DNA of 48,857 nucleotides from an uncultured Bartonella sp. Lineage in GTDB: Bacteria; Pseudomonadota; Alphaproteobacteria; Rhizobiales; Rhizobiaceae. Below are positions 18,204 through 27,770 of this stretch, piece after piece (within the stretch, counting starts at the first letter, position 1; every line of letters begins with the position of its first letter). A program made the position numbers and the translations under genes. Under the pieces are notes generated by a model that worked only from the letters and a program-made list of their open reading frames with translations, was not told the origin of the DNA and did not search any database. The DNA is taken from contig NZ_CALYQK010000010.1 of NCBI RefSeq assembly GCF_945285465.1, positions 1 to 48,857 on the forward strand. The letters are read 5' to 3'.

Positions 18204-20345
18204 ATGGCTAATTCTGTAGACATCGAGAAATGGAAAAAACTGGCCGAAAAAGAGTTGAAGGCACCCTCTGAAACACTTCTATGGCAAACACCGGAGGGTA
18301 TCGCGGTCAAGCCTGTCTATACAAAAGACGATCTTGAAGACAACGATATTCTGGATAGTCTGCCCGGTTTGGAGCCTTTTTTACGCGGGCCACGAGCCAC
18401 CATGTATACCGGGCGGCCATGGACAATCCGCCAATATGCCGGATTTTCGACAGCAGAAGAATCGAATGCTTTTTATAAAAAAGCTCTGGCGAGTGGCCAA
18501 AAGGGGCTTTCGGTTGCTTTTGATCTAGCAACACATCGCGGTTATGATTCAGACCATCCGCGCGTTGTCGGTGATGTCGGCAAAGCCGGCGTTGCCATTG
18601 ATTCAGTCGAAGACATGAAAATTCTGTTTGACGGCATACCACTTGATCAAATGTCTGTTTCCATGACGATGAACGGTGCTGTTATTCCAATTCTTGCCAA
18701 TTTTATTGTTGCCGGCGAAGAACAGGGCGTCTCGCGACGCGACCTTTCAGGCACCATCCAGAATGACATTTTAAAAGAATTCATGGTGCGCAACACCTAT
18801 ATCTACCCGCCGGAAGCATCTATGCGCATCATTGCCGATATTATAGAATATACAGCCAAGGAAATGCCGCGCTTCAATTCGATTTCGATTTCTGGCTACC
18901 ATATGCAGGAAGCAGGCAGCACACTTGTGCAAGAGCTGGCATTTACGCTTGCTGATGGGCGCGAATATGTGCGGGCAGCACTCAATAAAGGGCTTGATAT
19001 TGACGAGTTTGCCGGCCGTCTTTCTTTTTTCTTCGCCATTGGTATGAATTTTTTTCTTGAAGCGGCAAAATTGCGTGCCGCACGCTTTTTATGGTCGCGC
19101 ATTATGCACGAGTTTGCACCCAAAAAAGCGTCGTCCCTGATGTTGCGCACCCACTGCCAGACATCCGGTGTTTCCTTGCAAGAACAGGATCCTTATAATA
19201 ATATTGTGCGTACAGCCTATGAAGCACTGGCAGCTGTTTTGGGCGGCGCCCAGTCGCTCCACACCAATTCTTTTGACGAAGCTATCGCCCTGCCGACTGA
19301 ATTTTCCTCGCGTATCGCCCGCAATACCCAACTTATTTTACAAAATGAAATGGGGCTGACCAAGGTCGTCGATCCGCTTGCCGGCTCCTATTATGTTGAA
19401 ACACTGACAAAAGAACTCATCAATAAAGCTGGTGATCTCATGGAAAAAATTGAAGCCATGGGCGGCATGACCAAGGCTGTTATTGAGGGTTTGCCAAAAC
19501 GTCTCATCGAAGAGGCGGCAACAGCACGTCAGGCTGCCATTGACAAAGGTGATGAAGTGATTGTCGGTGTCAATAAATTCAGGCCGGAAAATGAAGACAA
19601 GATAGATATTCTGGAGATCGACAACACAAAAGTACGTGCCCGACAAATAGCACGCCTTAACAAGGTGAAACGTAACCGCAATGAAAACGCCGTGAAAGAG
19701 ACGCTTGAACGATTAGCAAATATTGCTAAAACCGGCAAAGGCAATCTTCTTACAGCAGCAGTTGAAGCGGCACGTGCGCGCGCCACTGTTGGCGAAATAT
19801 CGGATGCAATGCGGAAAATTTTTGGCGACCATAAAGCAAAACCCAGCGTAATCCGCAACATTTATGGCAAAGCCTATCGCCATGAACCCGAATATAAAAC
19901 ATTACAACAACGTATTTCCAACTTCACGAAATCAATGAAAATGCCGCTGCGCATCATGATTGTCAAATTGGGGCAGGATGGCCATGATCGCGGTGCCAAA
20001 ATCATTGCTTCGGCTTTCGGCGATATGGGATTTGATGTCATTGCCGGACCGCTCTTCCAGACCCCTGACGAGGCGGCCAATATGGCGATTGAAAACGGTG
20101 TACAACTCGTTGGCGTATCCTCGCTGGCCGCCGGTCACAAAACATTATTGCCACAGCTCGTCAATGCGTTGCGAAAACGCGATTTTAAAGATATTATCGT
20201 AGTCTGTGGCGGCGTTGTGCCAAGGCAGGATTATGAATTTTTGACCGAAAATGGCGTTGCAGCTATTTTTGGCCCCGGCACAAATGTCGTCGAGGCAGCG
20301 GCAAAAATACTTGACCTTTTAGAGGGCAAGTTACGCAACATCTGA
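18204..20345 (+). CDS. mcm: Methylmalonyl-CoA mutase, adenosylcobalamin-dependent
   Basis: The mutase rearranges (R)-methylmalonyl-CoA to succinyl-CoA. The single 713-residue chain has the substrate TIM barrel ([40 protein letters not shown]) and a C-terminal cobalamin domain. In DGHDRG the cobalt-ligand histidine is His594; [12 protein letters not shown] and GGVVPRQDY complete the B12 site. The one-polypeptide form without a separate small subunit is usual in alphaproteobacteria. It is translationally linked to pccA. No gene for the protecting G-protein chaperone MeaB and no B12 riboswitch are visible in this window. Confidence 0.95.
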   Translation: MANSVDIEKWKKLAEKELKAPSETLLWQTPEGIAVKPVYTKDDLEDNDILDSLPGLEPFLRGPRATMYTGRPWTIRQYAGFSTAEESNAFYKKALASGQKGLSVAFDLATHRGYDSDHPRVVGDVGKAGVAIDSVEDMKILFDGIPLDQMSVSMTMNGAVIPILANFIVAGEEQGVSRRDLSGTIQNDILKEFMVRNTYIYPPEASMRIIADIIEYTAKEMPRFNSISISGYHMQEAGSTLVQELAFTLADGREYVRAALNKGLDIDEFAGRLSFFFAIGMNFFLEAAKLRAARFLWSRIMHEFAPKKASSLMLRTHCQTSGVSLQEQDPYNNIVRTAYEALAAVLGGAQSLHTNSFDEAIALPTEFSSRIARNTQLILQNEMGLTKVVDPLAGSYYVETLTKELINKAGDLMEKIEAMGGMTKAVIEGLPKRLIEEAATARQAAIDKGDEVIVGVNKFRPENEDKIDILEIDNTKVRARQIARLNKVKRNRNENAVKETLERLANIAKTGKGNLLTAAVEAARARATVGEISDAMRKIFGDHKAKPSVIRNIYGKAYRHEPEYKTLQQRISNFTKSMKMPLRIMIVKLGQDGHDRGAKIIASAFGDMGFDVIAGPLFQTPDEAANMAIENGVQLVGVSSLAAGHKTLLPQLVNALRKRDFKDIIVVCGGVVPRQDYEFLTENGVAAIFGPGTNVVEAAAKILDLLEGKLRNI

Positions 20346-20380
20346 TGGAAACGGAAGCATAAAATATTATTTGAAGGAAA

Positions 20381-20797
20381 ATGATTGTCGTGTGTCACTT
20401 TGGTCGTCTTAACCATGTTGCCATTGCTGTGCCAGATCTGCAGCAAGCAATAGCGCTTTATCGCGCAATGAGTGTTGATGTTTCGCCCATTCATAAATTG
20501 ACCGACCATGGTGTTTGTGTCGCTTTTGTCGAATTGTCGAATACAAAACTTGAACTTATGAGCCCCCTGAATAACGAATCTCCCATCGCCAGTTTTCTTG
20601 CAAAAAATCCGGCCGGTGGTATTCATCATATCTGTTTCGAGGTCGATGACATTATCAAAATGCGTGACCAACTGATTGCGGAAGGAATCCGCATTTTAGG
20701 CGATGGTCAACCAAAAACCGGTGCCCATGGCAAACCTGTACTCTTTATTCACCCGAAAGATTTTAACAGTACACTTGTCGAGATAGAAGAAGTTTAA
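20381..20797 (+). CDS. mce: Methylmalonyl-CoA epimerase
   Basis: This 138-residue vicinal-oxygen-chelate protein interconverts (S)- and (R)-methylmalonyl-CoA, linking the carboxylase to the mutase. Paired VOC modules are seen as GRLNHVAIAVPDL near the N-terminus and GGIHHICFEVDDI in the second half. Metal-ligand His and Glu residues are in place, including the terminal STLVEIEE. AAGGA lies just before the ATG. The gene is 35 bases downstream of mcm and completes the propionyl-CoA to succinyl-CoA route, which strongly supports the assignment. Confidence 0.93.
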   Translation: MIVVCHFGRLNHVAIAVPDLQQAIALYRAMSVDVSPIHKLTDHGVCVAFVELSNTKLELMSPLNNESPIASFLAKNPAGGIHHICFEVDDIIKMRDQLIAEGIRILGDGQPKTGAHGKPVLFIHPKDFNSTLVEIEEV

Positions 20798-20799
20798 CC

Positions 20800-20835
20800 A
20801 AAAAAAAGCCGACCGGTTTTCACCATTGCCGGCTT
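20800..20835 (-). terminator. Minus-strand terminator downstream of the deoR gene
   Basis: AAGCCGAC / GCCGGCTT (20806-20813 and 20828-20835; one mismatch) forms a hairpin that, read leftward, runs into eight T residues (20807-20800). It would stop transcripts from the minus-strand deoR gene before they enter the convergent mce. Confidence 0.6.
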
Positions 20836-21083
20836 GACTAACACTGGTGATGAAGCCGCTAAAACCGGTTTTCCGGCAATACCGCGCAGCAAAGTTTGCG
20901 ATAAAAATTGCAGGTTTTAAAATTTTGGCCAATGTCTGGCCAGAAGACTGCCCGTCCTATAGCGCTTTTTTCGATTTGGCTTCATGGCAATACGGGGGGA
21001 CATGTGCGCTGCTACCGTTGATATTCCGTCAATAATTGCGCACGTGCCACATATATTAGACGAGAGACCGAGTTATCTTCCTC

Positions 21084-21854
21084 TTATTCGGATTCGTCAC
21101 TTGCTGCGTGTAAAACCGTTGCTCCGGCCATAGCGAACTGATTTTTTTCATCTTCGCTCAATATTTTATCGGTAACGAGTGTAAAACTTGATGGCAATTT
21201 GGCCCAATAATGCTGTTCGGCCCGATTTATTTTGTGAAAATCAGCCAGAACCACTGTTTTGCTGGCATGTTTCATCATCGTTTCTTTCAAAACAGTTTGT
21301 TCAAGGCTAGCCTCGCATAGCCCCATATTGGCCGCTATTCCGTCAGCACTTGTAAAGAAAAGATCCGCGGTAAAATATTCTAGATTCTTTAGTGCCAGAG
21401 AACCGAAAATGCCCATGCTTGTTTTACGACATTTTCCTCCCAGAACAGTAAAATTTAAATTTGTTGCCCCTTCAAAAATAGGAACAAGCATAAGGTTGTT
21501 GGTAATGATGTCTACTTTACGCTGTTTAAGGAGCATCCCCAATGCACAAATGGTCGAACCGGCATCGAGCATAATTGTATCGCCATCTTTGATAAGTTCA
21601 ACAGCACGCGCGGCAATAGCTCGTTTGCTTTCGCCAAAACGAGCCATACGTTCGACATAGGATATTTCGGGAGCTGCATGGTTTAATACAGCACCGCCAT
21701 AGGTGCGCTGAATACTGCCATTTTGCGCAAGAAATTGCAGATCACGGCGGATAGTTGAAGCCGAAACGCCAAAATTATTTGCCATTTTTTCAACATTCGC
21801 GGCACCTTTGGTAAGTGCTTTTATCAGATGAGACAGCCGTTTCTTGCGGTTCAT
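21084..21854 (-). CDS. DeoR/GlpR-family transcriptional regulator of the sugar-acid operon
   Basis: The 256-residue repressor-type protein has an N-terminal DeoR helix-turn-helix (VEKMANNFGVSASTIRRDLQFLAQNG, residues about 20-45) and a DeoRC sensor domain. That domain carries the typical IMLDAGSTICALGMLL, IITNNL and KTVVLADFHKI segments, which bind phosphorylated sugars. It lies downstream of and in the same direction as kdgT-kinase-pdxA2, so a phosphorylated four-carbon acid or its product is the likely inducer. Its ATG is only 15 bases beyond the T-run of a strong terminator, so much upstream transcription should stop before reaching it. Confidence 0.88.
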   Translation of the reverse strand: MNRKKRLSHLIKALTKGAANVEKMANNFGVSASTIRRDLQFLAQNGSIQRTYGGAVLNHAAPEISYVERMARFGESKRAIAARAVELIKDGDTIMLDAGSTICALGMLLKQRKVDIITNNLMLVPIFEGATNLNFTVLGGKCRKTSMGIFGSLALKNLEYFTADLFFTSADGIAANMGLCEASLEQTVLKETMMKHASKTVVLADFHKINRAEQHYWAKLPSSFTLVTDKILSEDEKNQFAMAGATVLHAASDESE

Positions 21855-21869
21855 AACAATATTTCTTTC

Positions 21870-21909
21870 AAAAAAGCGTTCCGGGACGGCGGGGGCGCAC
21901 CCGGAACGC
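21870..21909 (-). terminator. Strong terminator between pdxA2 and deoR
   Basis: GCGTTCCGGG / CCCGGAACGC (21876-21885 and 21900-21909) is a perfect 10-bp stem with a 14-base G/C-rich loop, followed leftward by six T. It sits immediately before the deoR start and so either ends the operon or controls read-through into the regulator. Confidence 0.85.
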
Positions 21910-21914
21910 CTATC

Positions 21915-22008
21915 ACTTTATTCTGTAATATCTGTTTTGTCTGTTTAAAACAAAACCACGGTATCAATCTAGTTTTATCGTATAGCAATAAACTATACAG
22001 AATAAAGT
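21915..22008 (-). repeat. Widely spaced 13-bp perfect inverted repeat between pdxA2 and deoR
   Basis: ACTTTATTCTGTA (21915-21927) and its exact complement TACAGAATAAAGT (21996-22008) are separated by 68 bases. A smaller repeat GTTTTGT / ACAAAAC lies inside. They could form a long stem in the operon RNA next to the terminator or act as paired protein sites. Confidence 0.6.
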
Positions 22009-22026
22009 AATAAGAAATATCTACAT

Positions 22027-23019
22027 TTATATTCTCGGTGCCAGTTCGGCTGCCTGACGCAATGCTTCGACCATCGAACCTTCATCGGCAAGACCTCTTC
22101 CGGCAATATCAAAAGCCGTTCCGTGGTCAACAGAGGTGCGGATAACCGGCAAACCAACGGTAATGTTGACCCCGCTTTCAAGCCCCAATACTTTAATAGG
22201 TATGTGTCCTTGATCGTGATACATAGCGACAACCATGTCATAGTCGCCACGTCCGGCAAGATAGAACAATGTATCGGCAGGAAGCGGCCCGACAACATCC
22301 CAGCCTTTTTCCTGACATGCCTTGACAGCCGGAACAATTTTCTTTTCTTCCTCGCCGTAGCCGAAAAGGCCGTTTTCCCCGGCATGCGGGTTAATTGCAC
22401 AAACAGCTATTTTCGGGTTTTTCATACCGCGCTTTACCAGAACATCATGACCGCGCGCAATGACACGTTCGACAAGAGCCGGTTCGATTTTATCAATCGC
22501 ATCAATGAGACCGATATGGGTTGTGACATGGATAACACGCAGTTTCGGCGAAACCAGCATCATCGAAACTTCGGGAGTATGGGTAAGATAGGCAAGAAGC
22601 TCGGTATGACCGGGAAAATTGTGGCCGGCATCATGCAATGCTTCTTTACAAAGTGGTGCCGTGCAAATGGCCTGAGCTTTATGGGCCATAACGATTTCTG
22701 CTGCCTTTTTAATATATTGATAAGCAGCTTCGCCCGATTCTTTCAAAACAACACCAAAAGGATGGCCGGATTTTAAAAGTTTCAAATCGACGCAATCAAC
22801 TATGCCGAACTCACATCTGGCCTTGTCAATATCATCGATCGAACGAACTTCGAGATTGGAATGGACAATCTTTCCGGCTTCTTCCAAACGCCGTGCATCG
22901 CCGACAACAACAGGAGCACACATTGTATAGACATCTGAATGGCCCAGTGCTTTCATAATAACTTCCGGTCCGATTCCGGAAGGGTCGCCCATTGTAATTA
23001 CGATTTTCGGTCTATTCAT
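22027..23019 (-). CDS. pdxA2: PdxA2-type 4-phospho-D-threonate/erythronate 3-dehydrogenase
   Basis: The 330-residue protein belongs to the PdxA family of metal- and NAD-dependent dehydrogenases. ITMGDPSGIGPE starts the fold, and the metal-binding histidines are in FPGHTELLA and MVAMYHDQGHIPIK. Because it is encoded with a DUF1537 kinase and a sugar-acid permease, it is more likely PdxA2. That enzyme oxidises and decarboxylates 4-phosphothreonate to dihydroxyacetone phosphate, rather than serving pyridoxal phosphate synthesis. The ATG at 23019 overlaps the kinase stop (TGATG), showing translational coupling; a GTG one codon earlier is less likely. Confidence 0.88.
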   Translation of the reverse strand: MNRPKIVITMGDPSGIGPEVIMKALGHSDVYTMCAPVVVGDARRLEEAGKIVHSNLEVRSIDDIDKARCEFGIVDCVDLKLLKSGHPFGVVLKESGEAAYQYIKKAAEIVMAHKAQAICTAPLCKEALHDAGHNFPGHTELLAYLTHTPEVSMMLVSPKLRVIHVTTHIGLIDAIDKIEPALVERVIARGHDVLVKRGMKNPKIAVCAINPHAGENGLFGYGEEEKKIVPAVKACQEKGWDVVGPLPADTLFYLAGRGDYDMVVAMYHDQGHIPIKVLGLESGVNITVGLPVIRTSVDHGTAFDIAGRGLADEGSMVEALRQAAELAPRI

Positions 23020-24272
23020 CACAGTTTTCCTTTGTCTCTAATTGCTGTTAGCCTGTCGAAAATCCTCACCAGACTATTTTCATCACCAAAGGCGCCTGCT
23101 TTTGTGGCCACCGGGATTTCTGTTTTACCCTGCGTTACACCTAAAGAAACACCTGCTTCAATCTCGTCTTCAAGAATAATGCCATGAATTCCCAAAGCAT
23201 CCATCAAATAGCTTGCGGTTTCACCGCCCGTTGCTGCAAAACCGGAAAGATAACTTCCTGCATCTTTGAGTGATAAGGCAAGTTTCCGGGCAAGCTTTCC
23301 GCCTAACGACATATTAATATGATCACCCATAGTGATTTCAACCATGACATCACCACCTTCATTCAATACGCCCACTATATTGCGGGAGATTTTTTTAAGT
23401 GTTGCTTTATCTTCCAACAGTGCCTCCGGACTGATTGGAAAATGCTGCACCAAACGTGTCGCCAGAAGTTTTTTCGCCGCACGTCGGGAGGCTTCGGCCA
23501 GCGAACCCACGACAATCATGATGCCGCCTGTGCCCTTGACAGAAATGTTTTCTTGCCGTTTGCTGGCCGGACATTGCCCCGCAAAAGCATAAGCAAGACC
23601 GGCACTACCAATAAAGAAATGTGAAGAATCGGCCTTTAAAAAAACAGCGGCGATTCTATCAAGGTCTTCTGCTGTTTGCGCATCGAAAATCAGCACAATT
23701 TCGTCGTTTTCTTTTTCTATTTTTTCAAGAGTGCGGACAAATTCCTTGACGTCTTTTCTGACAGTTTCGACGCCGATCACCAATGCTTTAACACCGGTTC
23801 CTTCAATAATCTGTTTCAGATCGGACGTTCGATAACTATGGTCGCGATGCCAAAGTTCGGTGTTTTCCAATTCAACATTATTGACAATGATCTTGCCATT
23901 TCTTGTCACCCGCCCTGTCGCAGGAAAGGCTGGTGCCAATATACCGGTTGCGCGACCGGTGTGCTGTTTCAAAAAAGCTATTGTTGCCGCGATAACGGCA
24001 GCCGGCTGGCCGCGTAATGTCGAGTCTATCTTGCAATAGAGAAAAGTGTCGGGCGACCAGAGTTTTTCCAATGTGTTTTCTTCAACCGCGGCACTGCTTT
24101 TGTCATTTAATTCGCGACTATCCGTATTATAGGAAAATATTTGGGTGCGTTCGCTCACGGCCGGATAGCTGTTGCCCCATCCCACCGTCGCCTTTGTTCC
24201 TTGCCGGCGAAAAGCAATTGCACAATCTGCAGCTCCGGTCAGATCATCTGCGAGAATAAGCCAGTTTTTCAT
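23019..24272 (-). CDS. dtnK: Four-carbon acid sugar kinase (DUF1537; D-threonate kinase-like)
   Basis: This 417-residue kinase has the two DUF1537 domains: an N-terminal one with LILADDLTGAADCA that binds the sugar acid, and a C-terminal nucleotide-binding one with FAATGGETASYLMDALGI. Characterised members phosphorylate D-threonate, D-erythronate or L-threonate; pairing with pdxA2 points to D-threonate (DtnK). The start is taken as ATG 24272, 14 bases after the kdgT stop; the longer frame would overlap kdgT. The exact stereochemistry of the substrate cannot be read from sequence. Confidence 0.85.
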   Translation of the reverse strand: MKNWLILADDLTGAADCAIAFRRQGTKATVGWGNSYPAVSERTQIFSYNTDSRELNDKSSAAVEENTLEKLWSPDTFLYCKIDSTLRGQPAAVIAATIAFLKQHTGRATGILAPAFPATGRVTRNGKIIVNNVELENTELWHRDHSYRTSDLKQIIEGTGVKALVIGVETVRKDVKEFVRTLEKIEKENDEIVLIFDAQTAEDLDRIAAVFLKADSSHFFIGSAGLAYAFAGQCPASKRQENISVKGTGGIMIVVGSLAEASRRAAKKLLATRLVQHFPISPEALLEDKATLKKISRNIVGVLNEGGDVMVEITMGDHINMSLGGKLARKLALSLKDAGSYLSGFAATGGETASYLMDALGIHGIILEDEIEAGVSLGVTQGKTEIPVATKAGAFGDENSLVRIFDRLTAIRDKGKL

Positions 24273-24285
24273 AAGCCTAGCCCTT

Positions 24286-25272
24286 TCAAACAAGACCTGT
24301 TTCTTCACCCGGCTCGCTTTCTGGCCGACCATATTTTTTGGCAACCCAAGCGGTGACAAACGGTACCATCACTGTCGTAACAACCACACAGGCAGCGACA
24401 AGCATTGTTGCCGGAATGGCTGCTTCGGCATAAGCCGGATTTGCCGCCGCAACAATGGCCGGTACTGCTGCCGCATTGCCCGCAGTAGATGCCGCCGCAA
24501 CACCGGCAACTCCCGTTCCGCCAGTCAATTTATCGGCACAAAACAACGGAATACCAGTAACGATAACAACACCAACCCCCATGGCAAGACCAAGAAGACC
24601 CGCCTGCCAGACCTTGAAAAGATCAAGCGAGCCGCCAAGGGCAAAAGCAAAAAAGGGAATCATTACTCCGCTTGCTTTGCCAAGAAAATCACGCATTTCT
24701 TTGTCGAGATTACCCAATATCATTCCGACAACAAGCGGCAAAATGCTGCCAACCAGCGCTTGCCATGGAAAGGCCGATAGCCCCGCTACCCCTAATGTTA
24801 CCATTGTCAAAAACGGTCCGGATTCCAGACACATGATGGTGTAGGCACCGACATCGCGCGGGCGACCATATTGGCCCATTAATGCCATATAGAGGCCGCC
24901 ATTTGTATCATTCAACGCCGCGACCAGTGCAAGTGTCGAAACACCGGCAAAAATACCCGAAGTTATGGGCGATTCACCCAGAAACCGTCCAGCAACAATA
25001 CCGACAAGTATGGCAATACCCACCTTGACGACAAACAGCGTTCCACCTTTTTTGATAATGTAAGGTGCCGCTTTAAAATTGATACTTGCCCCCATACACA
25101 CATAAAATACCGCAAGTATCGGCAAAGACCCCTTAAATAACGCACCGGTAAACGAACCAAAAAATGTTGGTGCTGTCGGAAAAACAGTGGCAATCACTGC
25201 ACCAATCAGCAAGGGAACAACCATCATCCCCCCGGGTACTTTTTCTATCCCACGCTTAATTGGTATTTGCAT
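24286..25272 (-). CDS. kdgT: 2-keto-3-deoxygluconate permease family transporter
   Basis: The 328-residue inner-membrane protein has about ten hydrophobic segments and the KdgT family hallmarks [29 protein letters not shown] and [16 protein letters not shown]. It is the first gene of the minus-strand operon, followed by the four-carbon acid kinase and pdxA2. It therefore probably imports a sugar acid such as threonate or erythronate rather than ketodeoxygluconate, a role already inferred for KdgT-like permeases in similar clusters. GGAGGG stands 8 bases before the ATG at 25272. Its upstream region has repeated TGCGCA-containing sites. Confidence 0.87.
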   Translation of the reverse strand: MQIPIKRGIEKVPGGMMVVPLLIGAVIATVFPTAPTFFGSFTGALFKGSLPILAVFYVCMGASINFKAAPYIIKKGGTLFVVKVGIAILVGIVAGRFLGESPITSGIFAGVSTLALVAALNDTNGGLYMALMGQYGRPRDVGAYTIMCLESGPFLTMVTLGVAGLSAFPWQALVGSILPLVVGMILGNLDKEMRDFLGKASGVMIPFFAFALGGSLDLFKVWQAGLLGLAMGVGVVIVTGIPLFCADKLTGGTGVAGVAAASTAGNAAAVPAIVAAANPAYAEAAIPATMLVAACVVVTTVMVPFVTAWVAKKYGRPESEPGEETGLV

Positions 25273-25345
25273 TTCACGTCCCTCCAAAACAAGTTAGCTC
25301 ATCGCTTTTTGATGCCAATGCGCATCCTGAAATGATTTAGTTGCG

Positions 25346-25439
25346 TATTTTGCGCATTAAGTCAAATATTTTGCGCATTATTTTGGTTATAATGCTGATT
25401 ATACGCATTTTTTTAACTTAAAATTGTGTGGTTTGCGCA
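25346..25439 (-). promoter_or_regulatory. Direct-repeat operator array upstream of kdgT
   Basis: TATTTTGCGCATTA occurs twice exactly, at 25346-25359 and 25367-25380, a 21-base period (two helical turns). A third TGCGCA core lies at 25434-25439 within TTTGCGCAAA. On the minus strand a TATAAT at about 25398-25403 precedes the two exact copies, so a bound repressor would sit just downstream of the promoter. The DeoR regulator of the same operon is the obvious candidate. Confidence 0.6.
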
Positions 25440-25814
25440 AAATTAACCAAATAAGTGTGTGAAGTGTGTATTGCCATTGCGATAGATCGGCCAGAAATAA
25501 ATTGGTTCGTGAGAGACAGGCAAGGTTTCTTTTGCTATGGATCAAAGGTTGAAAAAAACCTGTTGCTGTTACAAAATACTGAGAGAACCGGTTGGTCCTT
25601 TATAGCGCAAAACAGCAAAACTTGCTTGGCTATATGTGAAACGGCGAAATTGTCCGGCTTTTATGATTGAAAATACCGCAATTTACGTATTTTTCTGCTG
25701 CGACAAAGCAAAAAATCGAAAGAATTTTATCAATTCAATGACCAGACGCAAACCCTTTTGGTCTCGAAGAAATGGCGGCAACGGCCAGCCTGATTGTGCT
25801 TGTTTCGTGCAACA

Positions 25815-25831
25815 TGACTGAACGTCAGTCA
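25815..25831. promoter_or_regulatory. Perfect palindrome resembling a TetR-family operator
   Basis: TGACTGA-ACG-TCAGTCA has two perfect 7-base arms. Such sites usually lie before TetR-controlled efflux genes, but no such gene is adjacent. It may be a relic or control something not recognised. Confidence 0.35.
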
Positions 25832-25949
25832 AAATGACCGTTTTATTCGGTGGGTGATTTTTCTCGGCCTGGCCAGCCGACATTACGAATAAGAATAATT
25901 TGATAGGCCAATGTGATGTGTTGACAAGCCTGTCAGGCGGTAAAATTAT

Positions 25950-27113
25950 TTATGCCAGTTTGTTAATAATATAATTTAAGACAATGCGGCCTTTTGATGT
26001 TGCACGGATATGGCTGTTTCCCAAAATTTCAACAAGACCGTCTTGTTGAAGGTTTGAAAGGGCATTTCGGCTCAAGCCGTGACCGGCCAATTTTTCGTAA
26101 CGGACAAGATCCATCCCCTCTTGGAGGCGAAGCCCCATTAACAGCATTTCGTCTGCTTGTTCGGCACTTGTCAAATGTTCTTTTTCAACAATGCCATGCC
26201 CCTGACGTTCAACCATTGCTAGCCAGCGTTCGGGATTTTTCTCGGTTATCGTAGCCAGACGTGTATGTGCAGGAAAGTCATGACCTGAAACAGGCAAAAA
26301 CCGGCCATGCGCACCCGGCCCGATACCAACATAAGGGTGATAACGCCAATAAATAAGATTGTGCTGCGATTGCGCGTTTTGGGCAGCGTGGTTGGAAACT
26401 TCATAGGCTATAAGCCCGTATTTTCCGGTGATTTCTTGCGTAAGTTCATAAAGATCAGCACTCAAGCCGGGGTCGGGCAATTGAAGTTTGCCAGCTGCAT
26501 AAAGCCGGTGAAATGCCGTACCTTCTTCTATCGTCAATTGATAGAGCGACAGGTGGTCTGCCGCCAGACGAATTGCTTCTTCAAGTTCGCTTTTCCAAGC
26601 GGGTAGTGTCTGGTTGGGTCGTGAATAAATCATATCAAAAGAAAGACGCGGAAAAATCGTGCGGGCCAGCTCGATTGCATAGCGCGCCTGCCTGACATCA
26701 TGAATACGCCCGAGACGTTTTAGTTCCAGATCATCCAATGCCTGCACCCCGAGGGAAAGCCGATTAACCCCGGCAGCACGATAGCCGTGAAAGCGATCGG
26801 CTTCGACGCTTGAAGGATTGGCTTCCATGGTAATTTCGGCGTTTTCGGCGATCGGCCAATAGTTGTCGATGCTCGTTAAAAGAGACTCAACCGTTTGCGG
26901 CGACATCAATGATGGCGTACCTCCGCCGATAAAAACAGTGGCTGCTAATTGGGGCCCTGTCCATTCGCGAACTGTTGCCATTTCGCGAGCAAATGCTTGG
27001 GCAAAGCGCTCCTCATCCACCCCTTTTAAACGAATATGGGAGTTAAAGTCGCAATAAGGGCATTTAGCGGCACAAAATGGCCAATGAACATAAACACCAA
27101 AAGGCTCGACCAT
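25950..27113 (-). CDS. hemW: HemW-type radical SAM protein (heme chaperone)
   Basis: The 387-residue protein has the radical SAM cluster motif CAAKCPYC at Cys14, Cys18 and Cys21, followed by Asp-Phe. HemW shows Phe at this place, whereas true HemN has a fourth Cys. IGGGTPSLM and EANPSS (SAM-binding) and the C-terminal HemN/HemW domain with GLRLQEGMDL are present. HemW binds and transfers heme rather than oxidising coproporphyrinogen, though it is often annotated as the latter. Its ATG overlaps the rdgB stop (TGATG), so it is the last gene of rph-rdgB-hemW, a conserved Rhizobiales order. Confidence 0.92.
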   Translation of the reverse strand: MVEPFGVYVHWPFCAAKCPYCDFNSHIRLKGVDEERFAQAFAREMATVREWTGPQLAATVFIGGGTPSLMSPQTVESLLTSIDNYWPIAENAEITMEANPSSVEADRFHGYRAAGVNRLSLGVQALDDLELKRLGRIHDVRQARYAIELARTIFPRLSFDMIYSRPNQTLPAWKSELEEAIRLAADHLSLYQLTIEEGTAFHRLYAAGKLQLPDPGLSADLYELTQEITGKYGLIAYEVSNHAAQNAQSQHNLIYWRYHPYVGIGPGAHGRFLPVSGHDFPAHTRLATITEKNPERWLAMVERQGHGIVEKEHLTSAEQADEMLLMGLRLQEGMDLVRYEKLAGHGLSRNALSNLQQDGLVEILGNSHIRATSKGRIVLNYIINKLA

Positions 27114-27757
27114 CAACCTTCCAGTAACGCTTCGGCAAACTGTTTGAAAGCGCGTGCCCGGTGCGACAACGCCGCCTTATCGCCCGGTTTCCAGCTATGT
27201 TTCTGCTTCGATGTCATTTCGCCGAATGTTTTGTCATAGCCTTCAGGCTGAAACATCGGGTCAAAGCCGAAACCATCTGTACCACGTGGTGGCCAAACCA
27301 GCGTTCCTTCTATTTCACCACGAAAATATTCGGCATGTCCATCAGGCCAGGCAAGACAAAGCACCGAAACAAAGCGGCCATGACGTTTGTCCGGCGTTAC
27401 TGCACCGTTCTTCTCGAGTGCATTTTCAACTTTTTGCATGGCTTTTTCAAAATCACGCTGGCCGTCGGGCTCAATTGCCCAATCAGCCGTATAAACGCCG
27501 GGTGCTTTGTCCAGTACATCCGCTTCAAGTCCTGAATCATCGGCCAGTGCCGGCAGGCCTGTAGATTTGGCTGCAAAAAACGCTTTTATATAGGCATTTT
27601 CCTCAAATTCGGTGCCGGTTTCTTCAGGCTCAGCCAGCCCCAATTCGTCGGCCGATATGGTGACAAAACCGAATGGGCCAATAAGTTCGGCTATTTCTTT
27701 CAGCTTACCGGCATTATGAGTCGCCACTACAAGCTTTTTTCCTTCAAGCTTTCTCAT
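27113..27757 (-). CDS. rdgB: XTP/dITP pyrophosphatase (house-cleaning NTPase)
   Basis: RdgB hydrolyses dITP and XTP to monophosphates, keeping deaminated purines out of DNA. The 214-residue product shows the HAM1 signature [17 protein letters not shown] at the N-terminus, ADDSGLEAD for metal binding, and [20 protein letters not shown] with ALSHRARAF at the C-terminus. It starts 13 bases after rph and overlaps hemW, consistent with an operon. Confidence 0.95.
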   Translation of the reverse strand: MRKLEGKKLVVATHNAGKLKEIAELIGPFGFVTISADELGLAEPEETGTEFEENAYIKAFFAAKSTGLPALADDSGLEADVLDKAPGVYTADWAIEPDGQRDFEKAMQKVENALEKNGAVTPDKRHGRFVSVLCLAWPDGHAEYFRGEIEGTLVWPPRGTDGFGFDPMFQPEGYDKTFGEMTSKQKHSWKPGDKAALSHRARAFKQFAEALLEG

Positions 27758-27770
27758 TAAATGTGCCTCT

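Larger units (their letters stand above)
25273..25949. other. 677-bp region between kdgT and hemW
   Basis: The left part is the kdgT control region with the direct repeats listed separately. From about 25450 to 25949 no gene is supported; frames of 60-70 codons on either strand look like chance. A perfect 17-bp palindrome with TGACTGA / TCAGTCA arms lies at 25815-25831, and TGACAAGCCTGTCAGG at 25921-25936 is another partial palindrome near the hemW end. Confidence 0.45.

Noticed and set aside
22123-22776. 217-codon plus-strand frame inside pdxA2
   Set aside because: Antisense shadow of a well-supported gene.
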